DNA of 64,000 nt from Lingula anatina. Taxonomy: Eukaryota; Brachiopoda; Lingulata; Lingulida; Lingulidae. The notes under the pieces were generated by a model. That model did not search any database. It saw nothing but the letters and a program-made list of their open reading frames with translations, and had not been told where the DNA came from. Location: the NCBI RefSeq assembly GCF_001039355.2, contig NW_019775527.1:39420-103419 (forward strand), in the 5' to 3' direction. The position numbers and the translations under genes are program-made. How positions within the stretch are numbered: the stretch's first letter is position 1; every line of letters starts with the position of its first letter. Shown piece by piece: positions 33,336 through 53,999 of the stretch.

Positions 33336-36300
33336 AAAATAAAAATGAAATCAAAAAGGTGTGGTGGGGGTTGGCTCAGCAAAGAGTGTTTTCATTGGGC
33401 CTTGACCAGTTTAATTATGAAAATATATTTTTCTTTTCCTGATAAACAGTAACAGTTGTACTCAAGTATTATCCTGAATAAATGTGTTGAACGTTAAAAC
33501 ATTCCTAATACACCGTCACACCTACAAATTAAACCGAGAGAACGGCCCAGCAATGGACTGCTTACACATCATATATGATAGTAAGAATACAGCTTGGTCT
33601 TAAAAAAATCTAAGACCAAAACAGGTTAAGTGTGTCTTAAAAGAAATACAAGAAAAATCGCTTTCTTTTAAATTATATAGATCAGGGTGAACATAGTCTC
33701 AATTGAAATCTCAAAATTATATTATTTCCCAATAAAAATCAACATTTTTGATTAAATGGTCACCCAGGTTTTTACGTGTTGAATATCGCTTACAAAATTC
33801 TTTCCAGGAGTTTATAGCTATATGATATTTTTTTCTCCTTGAATCCCCCCCCCCCCCCCCAATTGTCATACTTAAAGAAATCACCATCTGTGTTCCTTCA
33901 CCGTAAGCGGCATTTTAGTTTTGTAATTAGGCTATGAAGTGTCCCTGATGATAAATATTTATTATTGCCCTCATGGAAGAAAATAAACGTACATGTAGGT
34001 ACAGACATTTATCTTTTTCAGTACCAATTTTACTAAGTCTTATCACTTTCGTTTAATTTGAAAATTATATGGAATAAGCAAGGATCGATAAATTTTGTGA
34101 ATTGCCTGTACACATTTTTTGTGTCATTTGCACTTTCTCACCTTTTTAAATTCCAACTAAGGATATCATTTCAGCTGTTTTCTTTCACTTGTGTATAAAC
34201 GCAAATGCACATTTCCCCATTTTTTCCCCAACCTGATTCCTGCAATAATAAACTGCTCAAGATGGGTCCAAGTAAGCACCCAGTGAACAACTTGTTTAGT
34301 TTGTCCTCGGTCCAAGCAATTACACCTTGAAATCCAATTACACTTAAGTATTTCATTTTTATTTTTTTCTTATTCATTTTTAAACTTTTTAATCATTTTC
34401 ATTTTTGCTCTTACAAAACAATTTGCACTTAGCAGCATGCAGTACATATATGACATAATAGTTAAATAAATAGTCATTTTTTACAGATGTAGTTGAACTC
34501 CTGGTGACTTGTAATCCTATCTGCATTCTAGGCTAATTCCCAATCTATGGGGATTAAAGGTACTGTGGTTTACCCCCAGTAAAACCAAGTTTAAGAAAGC
34601 GACACATGAACAATGACAAGAGAAATTGGCCCTATCTCCATATGTGTACTGAAGTAACCATCACATACAGTGTGATGTTTAAACTGAATCCCTTTCAGCA
34701 ACAAGTTCCCCAAAAAGGCTCACCATTCAATACTCTATCTTCATACATCATTGCATGATTCAGGTAGGTACATTGATCAGAGGCAGCATTGCCATTAAGT
34801 GCCAATATATGAAAACAAATACAAGACCACAGCCCAGCAAGTCAACTTCCTGGGACCAGAAGAGCTCAATGTCATGGTAAAGGGCCAATGATGGTACATA
34901 TTTCTTCAAGACCCTTTTAAATCCTGGGATAATCCTTGTATGAACTTTTCACTTAATATGGCATACAGAACCGACGTAAAATGTACAATATCCAACTAAC
35001 ACCAAAGTAATCATCCAGATAGATTATGCTAACAACACTTATTGATGCAGTTAAAAGGAGGATTTTTTTTGTGTGAAATTTCCATTTCCCATTAATGAGA
35101 TTGTAGAAACATCAAAGAATGAGACCTTCATAAGTAGGTCCATCATTCTCTGGTGACTCCTGTCTCAGTCTTAAATGCTCAATGGTGTTCTGGAAATGCT
35201 TATTTATCTGCTCAGTCTCTTCATTGGATTCTAAGTTAGGCAAGTCTTCACGGATCTTTCCGATCAGTTGATTTAGCACCTGGACCGTCATCTGAGGAAA
35301 GAAAGGAAAAGAAGTCTGATTACTGGACTAATCACAAAGATATATTTTTGAACAAATTGTTCCAGTGCTTGCTAAATGGATCTTTAAATTAGGCATAGAA
35401 TTACTGTATAGTTAGCTTCACCAAAACACAAATCTAATAGAGTTGGATATATTATTCTTTAATGTAATATAAGGGTATGTGAGCGTATGTATGTATGTTT
35501 ATGCTTCTACGTGTATGTGATCATGTATGCATGCATGTGGATCCAGTGCAGTTTGGAGACATGTTAAAATAAAGAATATTCAAATTTACTTCTAAATACT
35601 ACTATTCATAGTTGGACCCAGTAAAGTACTAAATTGATCAAAACTACTAACAATCAAACCTGAATAATGAGATATTTAAATTAAAATCCATTCTGTTTCC
35701 ATGCATACAGTATATATTGTCTATCAAGGCACGTTTCGTCAGCACATTTTTAATATAATCCATGATAAAATCCAAAATAATAATTATAAAACTAAAAAAT
35801 ATTTCCTAATGTGGTAGATTGAAAAAAAAAGTGACCCTGCAATAAGATTCAAAACACTGCAATAATTATTTCACCTGGTCATTTCCTTTTTCATACATAT
35901 ATATGTAATGGTTGAGGATCTCCACAAAGAGCTGCACTTGGACAGAGCTGTCCATGCATTGGTTGGCTATCCTCAGGCTTTTCTTCAGACACTCCATCAC
36001 ACGTTTACCATCCTGGACCTGGAAGTACATATCATCAATAAAATTTAATAATGTACTGATAATTGTCCAAATAATAAATTCTAATAATCAATATCCTGAT
36101 GATGATTTTTCTCTGGAAAGGAAAAAAAGATGCCATCAGCATCATGAGGTCAATCTGTTTGTATCGCCTGTTGTTGGCAAGTGAGCTCTGGTCATGCGGC
36201 AAGTCGTTAAGTACAAAGTTCACACTCTGACCACCTTAGAGTAACTCCCCAGTTATGTACACTGTTCCACCAAAAATGAGGAACATATTTCATAATTGCT

Positions 36301-37844
36301 TTTTTTTTCTTTTGGTCAGTATATCAATTAATTCAACGATTTTAACAAATCATCAAAATTTTCTGTATCTTATCATTATTATAAATGTTGGGTTAATACA
36401 TATTTAACTTTCATGAACAATGAATTTGAAAAAAATACAAATTGGAAGTCTTAGCTACTCCTTTTATTGGAAGTCTTATAAAAAAGTATCACCAAACACT
36501 ATCAGCTAGCTGTTCCAGACTTTTGCTGTTCTCATAAAAGAAAGAAGTCACCATTTTCATCGCCCACTTCCAATTAAGAAAGCTGAACAGAGTCACAACA
36601 TACAAATAGCAGGTGCTAAACTAGATACTCGCTTGGTGTCTTATAATCCCGAAGGACTGGGTATTTTTTACACATGTCACTATAATTAATGAATATATTA
36701 ATTAATGTGGTATACAGGAATGGAAGTCCTAGAAATGGAAGTCCAGGCTCCCATATGATTAGTACAGGTTAGGGTTCGTTGGAGTATTGGGGTCAGTATA
36801 TGGGAGGAATGTCACCCGTACAAAGTAGTGGGAAGTGCACTACAGTTCCTAGAGGAATACCATTCTTGTTACAGTGGCATTAATAATAAATTTCTATTGT
36901 GATAATCATCACTATTGGCCAGCCCTTACCTCTTCCCCTTCGGACTCTCGCGTTTTTCCTGACCAGAACAGATGTGAGCACGTAGCCACACCACGACACT
37001 GGTCTGGTTTCTTCAGAAGTTTGGAGGCTGCCAGAGCACATTGTGTTCTGAGAGGTTCATGGTTCTCTTCTCCAAAACACTTCATTTTCTCAAATGTGGC
37101 AATGATTAAAGTGATGGCAGAGAGCTGCGCCTTACTGTCACTGATTTCATCCTCGTACAGCGAAAATGCCTGGAAGAAACAGATGTTTTTTAGATACTAG
37201 AGATATTGCAATGTGAAAGTATTTTCTGTTTTGATTTAAATAAGAAAAAATTTGAAGATTCTTAATCTACAGCTAACCAAGCAAATACTTTCATTACTTG
37301 TATCAAGACATTTAAATGTTACTCTTAATTTTCACAAACTTATAAAAATCCTACTAAAATTTTTTAACTTATAAAGAATAACTGAAAATCAAATTATAAA
37401 ATTAATATAAAATATAACCTTTCTTCGAATCCAAGATCTTATTACATTGAATATTTACCAGTGATCAAACATAACATTGATCAAACAGAGTAAAGGAAAC
37501 ATTTCATTCATAAGACAACTGTGCTCCATGGACATCACTATTTCTGAGGTCTACAAGACAACATACTGATCTAACCCGACGCTAATACCTGTATAAATAT
37601 TCACCTGTGACAAGAATTCATATGCTACAGACTCATGGTTTTCAAATCCTATCTCTCCAGCAGCCAGTCCTCCCTGAAGAAAGAGTCTAAGCGGGACCTC
37701 GGCCATCTCTGCCTTTATCAGGGCTCCTATCGTCTGGTGACAAAACTGGAAAATCTTCTGACATTTTTTCTCCCACTTATCATCCTAGAAATGGATGAAA
37801 TATGGATTGAAAATGGGAACCTGCTTCAAATGGAGATATCAAAA

Positions 37845-37881
<37 letters not shown>

Positions 37882-38438
37882 GCCTACCCAACTACCAGAC
37901 ATGAATGATCCTGAATTCACCAGTAAATTGGACCACACTACCCGTTTTCAAGGTGTGTATCAGTATGCGCTTCAAAGTATCAGACATGACACCACTCTTG
38001 CCTAGTATGCGAAGTGATAGCGATGATTCTGAGCAGGGCTGGAAAGTAGTGCATCTCATCTCAAAATTTGTTCCAGGGTATAATATTGTGAAATGCGACC
38101 GAGTCTGGTAGTTGGGTAGGGCAGTCTCTCTCTCTCTCTCTCACACACACTCAATCAGTAGCAATAAATGCAAATAAATATGCCCCCCTCTCTCTCTCTC
38201 TCTGATGAATACAAAGGATTTCTGTATGTTTAGCACCTTATTGATAGATCATATCATAATCTGTTAATGACACACAAAACATTCACCTCCTCTTCTAGTT
38301 CTTTGTACTTGAAAGCCAATTTGTAGGCTGCAAACACCAATGGAGGCAGGGTGTACTTAATCCTCATGTTCCCACCATTTCCAAAGTGTTTCCTGGCCGC
38401 ATTCAAGATCTGAAATCAAACCAAATTACTTTAATATG
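33336..38438 (-). repeat. VPS35 3'-end block, copy B (5.1 kb)
   Basis: It starts at AAAATAAAAATGAAATC right after the N at 33335 and ends at the N at 38439. The next contig starts with the same words. Introns differ from block C by scattered substitutions and indels, while exon differences seen are synonymous. Confidence 0.9.
35112..38409 (-). pseudogene. Partial VPS35 copy B: last five coding exons
   Basis: Exons are 38287-38409, 37605-37784, 36930-37169, 35875-36018 and 35112-35291 (stop TGA). All have intact GT-AG sites and the same lengths and phases as copy C. The piece stops at the contig join just upstream of the exon starting ILNAARKHF, so the first two-thirds of the gene is missing. 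Two alleles of one VPS35 gene would explain B and C. With copy A there are three distinct sequences, one more than a single diploid locus allows. Confidence 0.85.
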
Positions 38439-40204
38439 NCAAAATAAAAATGAAATCAAAAAGGTGTGGTGGGGGTTGGCTCAGCAAAGAGTGTTTTCAT
38501 TGGGCCTTGACCAGTTTAATTATGAAAATATATTTTTCTTTTCCTGATAAACAGTAACAGTTGTACTCAAGTATTATCCTGAATAAATGTGTTGAACGTT
38601 AAAACATTCCTAATACACCGTCACGCCTACAAATTAAACCGAGAGAACGGCCCAGCAATGGACTGCTTACACATCATATATGGTAGTAAGAATACAGCTT
38701 GGTCTTAAAAAAATCTAAGACCAAAACAGGTTAAGTGTGTCTTAAAAGAAATACAAGAAAAATCGCTTTCTTTTAAATTATATAGATCAGGGTGAACATA
38801 GTCTCAATTGAAATCTCAAAATTATATTATTTCCCAATAAAAATCAACATTTTTGATTAAATGGCAACCCAGGTTTTTACGTGTTGAATATCGCTTACAA
38901 AATTCTTTCCAGGAATTTATAGCTATATGATGTTTTTTTCTCCTTGAATCCCCCCCCCCCCCAATTGTCATACTTAAAGAAATCACCATCCGTGTTCCTT
39001 CACCGTAAGCAGCATTTTAGTTTTGTAATTAGGCTATGAAGTGTCCCTGATGATAAATATTTAATATTGCCCTCATGGAAGAAAATAAACGTACATGTAG
39101 GTACAGATATTTATCTTTTTCAGTACCAATTTTACTAAGTCTTATCACTTTCGTTTAATTTGAGAATTATATAGAATAAGCAAGGATCGATAAATTTTGT
39201 GAATTGCCTGTACACATTTTTCGTGTCATTTGCACTTTCTCACCTTTTTAAATTCCAACTAAGGATATCATTTCAGCTGTTTTCTTTCACTTGTGTATAA
39301 ACGCAAATGCACATTTCCCCATTTTTTTCCCAACCTGATTCCTGCAATAGTAAACTGCTCAAGATGGGTCCAAGTAAGCACCCAGTGAACAACTTGTTTA
39401 GCTTGGTCCAAGCAATTACACCTTGAAATCCAATTACACTTAAGTATTTCATTTTTATTCTTTTCTTATTCATTTTTAAGGTTTTTTTTATCATTTTCAC
39501 TTTTGCTGTTACAAAACAATTTGCACTTAGCAGCATGCAGTACATATATGACATAATAGTTAAATAAATAGTCATTTTTTACAGATGTAGTTGAACTCAT
39601 GGTGACTTGTAAGCTATCTGCATTCTAGGCTAATTCCCAATCTATGGGGATTAAAGGCTCTGCGATTTACCCCCAGTAAAACCAAGTTTTACAAAGCGAC
39701 ACATGAACAATGACAAGAGAAATTGGCCCGATCTCCTTATGTCTACTGAGATAACCATCACATACAGTGTGATGTTTAAACTGAATCCCTTTTAACAAAA
39801 AATTCTCACTATTCAATACTCAATCTTCACCCATCATTGTATGATTAAAGTAGATTAATCAGAGGTGACGTTGCCATCAAGTGCCAATATACGAAAAAAA
39901 AATTGTGTTCACACCAATTACAAGACCACAGACCAGCGAGTCAACTTCCTGGGACCAGAAGAGCTCCATGTCATGGTAAAGGGCCAATGATGGTCCATAT
40001 TTCTTCAAGACCTATATGAAGCCTATCCTTGTATGAACATTTTACTTAATATGGCATACAGAACCGACGTAAAATGTACAATATCCAACTAACACCAAAG
40101 TAATCATCCAGATAGATTATGCTAACAACACTTCTTGATGCAGTTAAAAGGAGGATTTTTTTTGTGTGAAATTTCCATTTCCCATTTATGAGTTTGTAGA
40201 AACA

Positions 40205-48805
<8,601 letters not shown>

Positions 48806-49071
48806 CTTGGACTTTTGTACTTCCTACTCACGTGACTTGTGCAAAAGTACGGAGAAAGGAAGCTAACAAGACAGGACCCAGACAAATTCACCATAAAAAT
48901 GTTAATCGGCTAGAAATAGTAACTCCGTATGCCAAAACTATTTCGAAATAATTTTTTTCAAATAAAATGCTTTACACAGTTCATATTTCACGATATCCAA
49001 CAGAAATGTCTAACATAAAAGAGACGTGTCTTGTATGCAGTAGTAATAAGATCGAGGTAAACAAGGAGCAC
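48806..49071. promoter_or_regulatory. Bidirectional promoter between VPS35 and HPGD
   Basis: Only 266 bases separate the two start codons. TCACGTGAC at 48828-48836 is the core of the CLEAR (TFEB/MITF E-box) element and lies 23 bases from the VPS35 start. An ETS-like GGAAGT (minus strand, about 48818-48823) is next to it, and the VPS35 ATG sits in CCAAGATGG, a YY1-like initiator context. No TATA box is seen. That these control both genes is inference from position. Confidence 0.65.
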
Positions 49072-52000
49072 ATGATGATGAAGTTTGCCGGCAAAGTTGC
49101 ACTTATTACCGGCGGAGCGCAGGGTTTAGGGCGGGTTTTCTCTGAAGCCCTGATAAAACGGGGAGCTAAGGTACATAGAGATGGGATTATGCAGAATAAT
49201 GAGTTCATAAGACTAATTAATTGTCGGATTAATGAGATGCTACGGCCTAACCAAGTTGCTGTGTTGCTCAATGTACTATGTACTACTATCCGCTCAGGCA
49301 ACTGGCATCGTTTTTATGCATATACAAACATGTCAGCTCTCCCGGACAATCCGGGAGTCTCCTGGATGCAGAACGAATCCCCCGGTCTTCCGTATGGGTA
49401 AACAAATTTCTCGGATAAAAGCGACTTTGTCTTTGAAATTTGCACCTCTGTCAGCTAACGCCCTGTCCCAAATCCCGAATACCCAAATCAAAACAATTCA
49501 ACGGCAGCTACCCCGCCCCCCCCCCCCCCCCCAAGCGAAAGAGGTTGGCATCTCTGCACATGCTGTACTGGTGCTGGCATGATGTGTTGCTGATTCTTTA
49601 GTTAAATAATAAAATTTAGTTATTTTAGTTTAAGAATAAAATGGTAGGGTAATTTTACCCATGTTCATGTAAGTTTTTATTTTCACAAATTATCAGATTT
49701 ATTCTCTATTGTACAGTATGTCTTTTTCTGTGATGTGCTATACTTTTTTTTATTTACACAAACATTTTGAAATAACATTTAAATCTGTTACATGTTTTGA
49801 TATTTTTCTTTTATTTACTTATTTTCCTTTAATTCAAGCCACACTCCAGGTCTAATAATGTTTCACAAAAAATATTTTACCATGATTTTTTAAAATGATA
49901 AACCATACATTCAGAAGGTCCCATTGGAAAGGGGGGGGGGTAGTGATCACAGTTTGCAGGAAATAAAATCATCTTCACAAATCACGGTAAATAAAACTAT
50001 ATTTGTATATCATTGATAATGTGAGTGGAAAGGCATGAATCACTGGGCATAACAACTTTGTTTCACACAGGGTGAGAAATAAAAAGCCAAATTAACAAGT
50101 CACAGGAGTGGGGTACTTTTGGTATCATGATAAATAATATGAACATTTCAAGGATATTGGGAAACAATAAAGTGCCTTTCACTGGTAAAAAAAAATCTAA
50201 TATGACTTTTTGAGAAGTCTATAGAATTCGGAACTGTAGTTAAGTACTGCAAGCATATGTTTCCACAAAGTAATAATGATATTTCTACAAAGCAATCCAG
50301 AGAGACAGCATTTTCACAAATACTTGCATGAGACAGTGGCAATTTTTCAAATTTAATTTATTATGAAATATTTTTTCTGTATATTTTAGGTGTGTATGGC
50401 AGATATTGATGATAAGACTGGACTGAAGACTTTGGCACAGTTCCAGCAACAATATGGCAAAGACAGCAGCACATTTGTCAAGTGTGATGTAACAAATGAA
50501 ACTGAGTTTAAAAGCAAGTTCAACTTTTTTTCTATTTTGCTGTGAAATATAAAACCTTTATTTTTTAGCATGTTTTTACCAGTAACCATAAAATTGACGT
50601 CATAACACAGTTGTTTCCTTTTAATATTTAGTTTTCTGTGAACTGTTTAGGTTGTAGGAATTGTAAAAGACATTTTAAAAGACCATTTTTCTGGATAGAT
50701 CAAGTGAAAATCCTTTTAAAATTTTGTTTTTGCCACATTTTAGTTCATTAAAACTTTTTTATTTGATTCGTAGATGCATTCCGCCATACCAAGCAGTCAC
50801 TGGGAGGCCTTGATATACTGTGTAACAATGCTGGCATAGTGAATGAAATTGACTGGAGAAAGACCATTGACATAAACCTGGTAGGAATTAACAAGAAGAC
50901 TCATAAATTCCAGTCAGTATATGAAGTATATGACAAACTAATTGAGTATTGTGTTGTTCTGTGTACTTCTTAGAACAGCTCATGTATCTGAACATTCAAA
51001 GTTGTACCACCCTTGGATAAAATTCTTTTGTCTAAAACATGGAAATATTTAACCTAGTTGTATCTAGAATTGGAAATTGAAATGAGTTGGCGATAATGTG
51101 GCAAGACAATATACAATAAATGTTTTTCATTTTCCAAGCCAATTTTTATTAGTATATGATGAGCATTTGATTGAACTTTATTCTGCTGAAGTGAGATATG
51201 CCTCAAGTTTTAGAGTCTTGAAATATGTTAGTGCATGTAAATGCTTGTTGTCTCACAAAGATGGGTATATGCAACAGGTTAGTTCTGAATAATCAGACTG
51301 TATTTATGGGGCCATTCAGAAAAGATGATCTGAATACTAGCAGATCCACCAACTAAATATGGCAGGCCACACATTAAGAGCAATGTCGTTGATTCCCGAT
51401 GGTCTCCCTGCCTCCACACATGCTATTAAACCAATTAAATCTTGGCTCCAAGGTTTAATAGCTACCGGTAGGTCCCTACAGTTACAGGGTGTGCGGAGGC
51501 AGGCAGACCATCATGGAAGTAGCAGCATCGCTTTTGAAGTGTGGTCAGCCATATCTAGTCATGGGCTCAGTTACTACTCAGATCATCTATTCTGAATGGT
51601 CCCTGTTTCTGCTGCCCAGATTGCAGTAATGACAGGGACGTACCTGGGTCTTGAGGCTATGAGAAAAGACAGAGGCGGCAATGGAGGTGTTATCATCAAC
51701 GTGGCTTCTGTTGCAGGTATATAGCCAGCTCTTATCTTATATAACTTTCATCTTTTTCTGTGTAGTGAAAATGGGCATTTTTGTGTGAAATTTAAGGGTC
51801 TTTGTCCTTATTTAAATGGAAATCATAAGAATTACATATTTGACGGTAATCCAAAATTAAATTTTTAAACATGTAGATATATGTTAATAACTTAATAATA
51901 AAGTAATTTTTCTTCAATGAACAGCTTAATATTGAATTAGTTTACCTCCAATAAATATTAAGCTGTTGATTGAAAAAAATTATTTTATTCTTATAACATA

Positions 52001-53675
52001 ACACAGCTAGTGAAATTATTCTCTGACTAGGTAAATGGTATTTTGGTGGAAAATACAAAGCTTTTTATTATTTATCTGAGTTTTTTTTCCCCAATTATAA
52101 GTATTTGCTCTTTGAAATATTTCATGATGATCTGTGACCTCCTATTCCTTTTCACATTCTGTGATCTGATGGCTTGTCCATTTTTTTCAATTTGAATAAT
52201 GTCAATTAATTTATTTTATGGTTTAGTCAAAGTGTCTTCTATTAATGTTATACTATAAAACTTTTATTTTATTGTGTTCTTTAAATAAATGTGTCATTGT
52301 AGGTACACTTGTGTTTTGCATTATATCTATACCCAGTATTAGAAATTAAGGCTGGACCGTCTGCCCAGGGCTGACAACTTTCAGAACGGGCTGAAAAGTT
52401 TTCCCACCCGGCAGACATTCAGTCCAGCTACTTTTCAAGATGGCTGGACTTTCAGTCCAGCAACTATTTTTTCTAAGAAGCAAACACTGTCTATACCTGA
52501 AGGCATTTGTGTTTTGCAGGTATAATATCCATATCTGAAGGTCCATCTTACACTGCCTCAAAGTTTGGGGTGGTGGGTTTCTCAAAAGCCATAGGGGTAG
52601 GTTCTGTCCACAGAATGTAGACTGAAGATCAGTATGACCATTAATGTCATTATGTTAAATGCCTTTGATTTAAGATTATACAGTATCTTTGCACTTAAAA
52701 AGTGTTGCATTCTCATTTAACTTAATCCTTTTATGTTGGTTTTCATAAGAAAGATAATTTACATATTATTTATTATATTAGTGCATTCAGTTGCTGGAAT
52801 GACATAATTCAATTCGTTTGCACTGTACATTTTTTTACATTTATTTGCATTCATTATTGTAAAAACAAAACAAAGAACATTTTATATTTTCTGTGAAGAG
52901 CAGAAAGAATTTTTTTGCACTTTGTCATCTATGAAATTTTAATTTAAAAACCAATGATATAGTGAAAAATGTATGTATTGAATCACTTTGAGATGAAATT
53001 CAAAACCGTGATTATTCATTATAAGTGAAACACTGAGAAAAGAAGAAAAAGACATTTTGTTATTGTTTTTATATCAGGAAGATATTAATTATCCTACACA
53101 TCAAGTGAGAGTGAACTGTCTTTGTCCTACCTTTGCTGACACTCCAATATTACATGGCAGTGATAAAAAAGTAACAAAGTCAAATCATTACAAGCTGTAT
53201 AAGAAGAGAATAGAGCTGCTGGGGGTAATGGAGTAAGTATATTACAGAATTAATGGATAATCAACATGGTTCTGTTCCTATGCCTGAAAGTAGTTTATAT
53301 TTGATGCTGTTTAGTCATTTTTCATACAGATCAGTGATTTCAAGTTTATATCTAATTTAAGGGATGGAGGGGGGGGGGGGGGAGCTAAGCCAAACCATTT
53401 CCAATATATTTCAGTAATGCAGCAATTGTGATTCCATTGTTTTAAAATATTCCAATTTGGTGGCAAGGCAAAATGATAAGTGTGATAGTAGAGCTAGAGG
53501 ACTCAATAGTAGGACGAGTGCCAAATCTCACTGTCCAAAAAACCAAGGAATTTTTTTCAACCCCGTGCCCTTCATACTGTGACAAAATTGAATGTGTTTG
53601 TTCATTATTATTAAGTACCTGTGCCCCCCCCCTCAACCTACTCCCCTCTCCCTCTTCCCTTGCGCACGTGTGCGT

Positions 53676-53711
<36 letters not shown>

Positions 53712-53948
53712 AGCATAATCCTGGATCAGCTGGTCTACAGTATGTGCTCTTAACACCATAATAAAAAGAATTTGAAAAAAAAAGTCACATATTTTCTCTT
53801 TTATGTTTTCAGTCCTCAGAGAGTAGGAGATGCCTTCATACAGCTACTCGAAGATGAAAGTCAGAATGGCTCTGTACTTACCGTCACCAGGGACCAGATT
53901 AGATACAAGAAGTACCCTCCCCCTCTCACTTTAACAAGCAAACTGTGA
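49072..53948 (+). CDS. HPGD: 15-hydroxyprostaglandin dehydrogenase [NAD+]-like short-chain dehydrogenase
   Basis: HPGD oxidises the 15-hydroxyl of prostaglandins with NAD+ in the cytosol. Seven exons: 49072-49170, 50390-50513, 50774-50880, 51620-51716, 52520-52596, 53078-53232 and 53813-53948 (TGA). Phases agree throughout, giving 264 residues (about 266 in the family). Visible features are the Rossmann TGGAQGLG motif (residues about 14-21), acidic residues in VCMADIDD that fit NAD preference, CDV, NNAG, the catalytic serine in INVASVAG, and the YTASK catalytic pair. After these come NCLCPTFADTPIL and a C-terminal substrate-loop region. Intron 2 uses a GC donor (AAAA/GCAAGT). The start is taken at the first of three consecutive ATGs; an in-frame ATG at 48967 would add 35 residues that the family lacks. 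HPGD is best by exon content and sequence, but a paralogous SDR cannot be excluded. Confidence 0.9.
51308..51602. mobile_element. MITE ending about 17 bases before the HPGD exon 4 acceptor
   Basis: The left end GGGGCCATTCAGAAAAGATG matches the reverse complement of the right end (GGGACCATTCAGAATAGATG), continuing through ATCTGA(A/G)TA. It belongs to the same family as 43228-43405. A frame of 78 codons inside it has no recognised domain. Confidence 0.75.
52334..52489 (-). mobile_element. 156-bp hAT-type MITE with perfect 8-bp target duplication
   Basis: It is inverted relative to the copy at 20229-20384 and has exactly the same length. TCTATACC flanks both sides (52326-52333 and 52490-52497). 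It sits in HPGD intron 4, ending 30 bases before the exon 5 acceptor. Confidence 0.92.
53677..53709. repeat. (CA)n microsatellite in HPGD intron 6
   Basis: An uninterrupted CA run lies after a CT/CC-rich stretch. It generates false frames on both strands. Confidence 0.95.
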
Positions 53949-53999
53949 AATACATAACATGAAACTTTTATCCTCCAGATGATTAAGATAAAATTGGCC

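Noticed and set aside
48967-49071. N-terminal extension of HPGD
   Set aside because: It is in frame, but the family starts directly before the Rossmann GKVALITGG, and the extra residues would occupy most of the shared promoter.
51359-51595. 78-codon frame in HPGD intron 3
   Set aside because: It lies within a TIR element and has no recognised domain.
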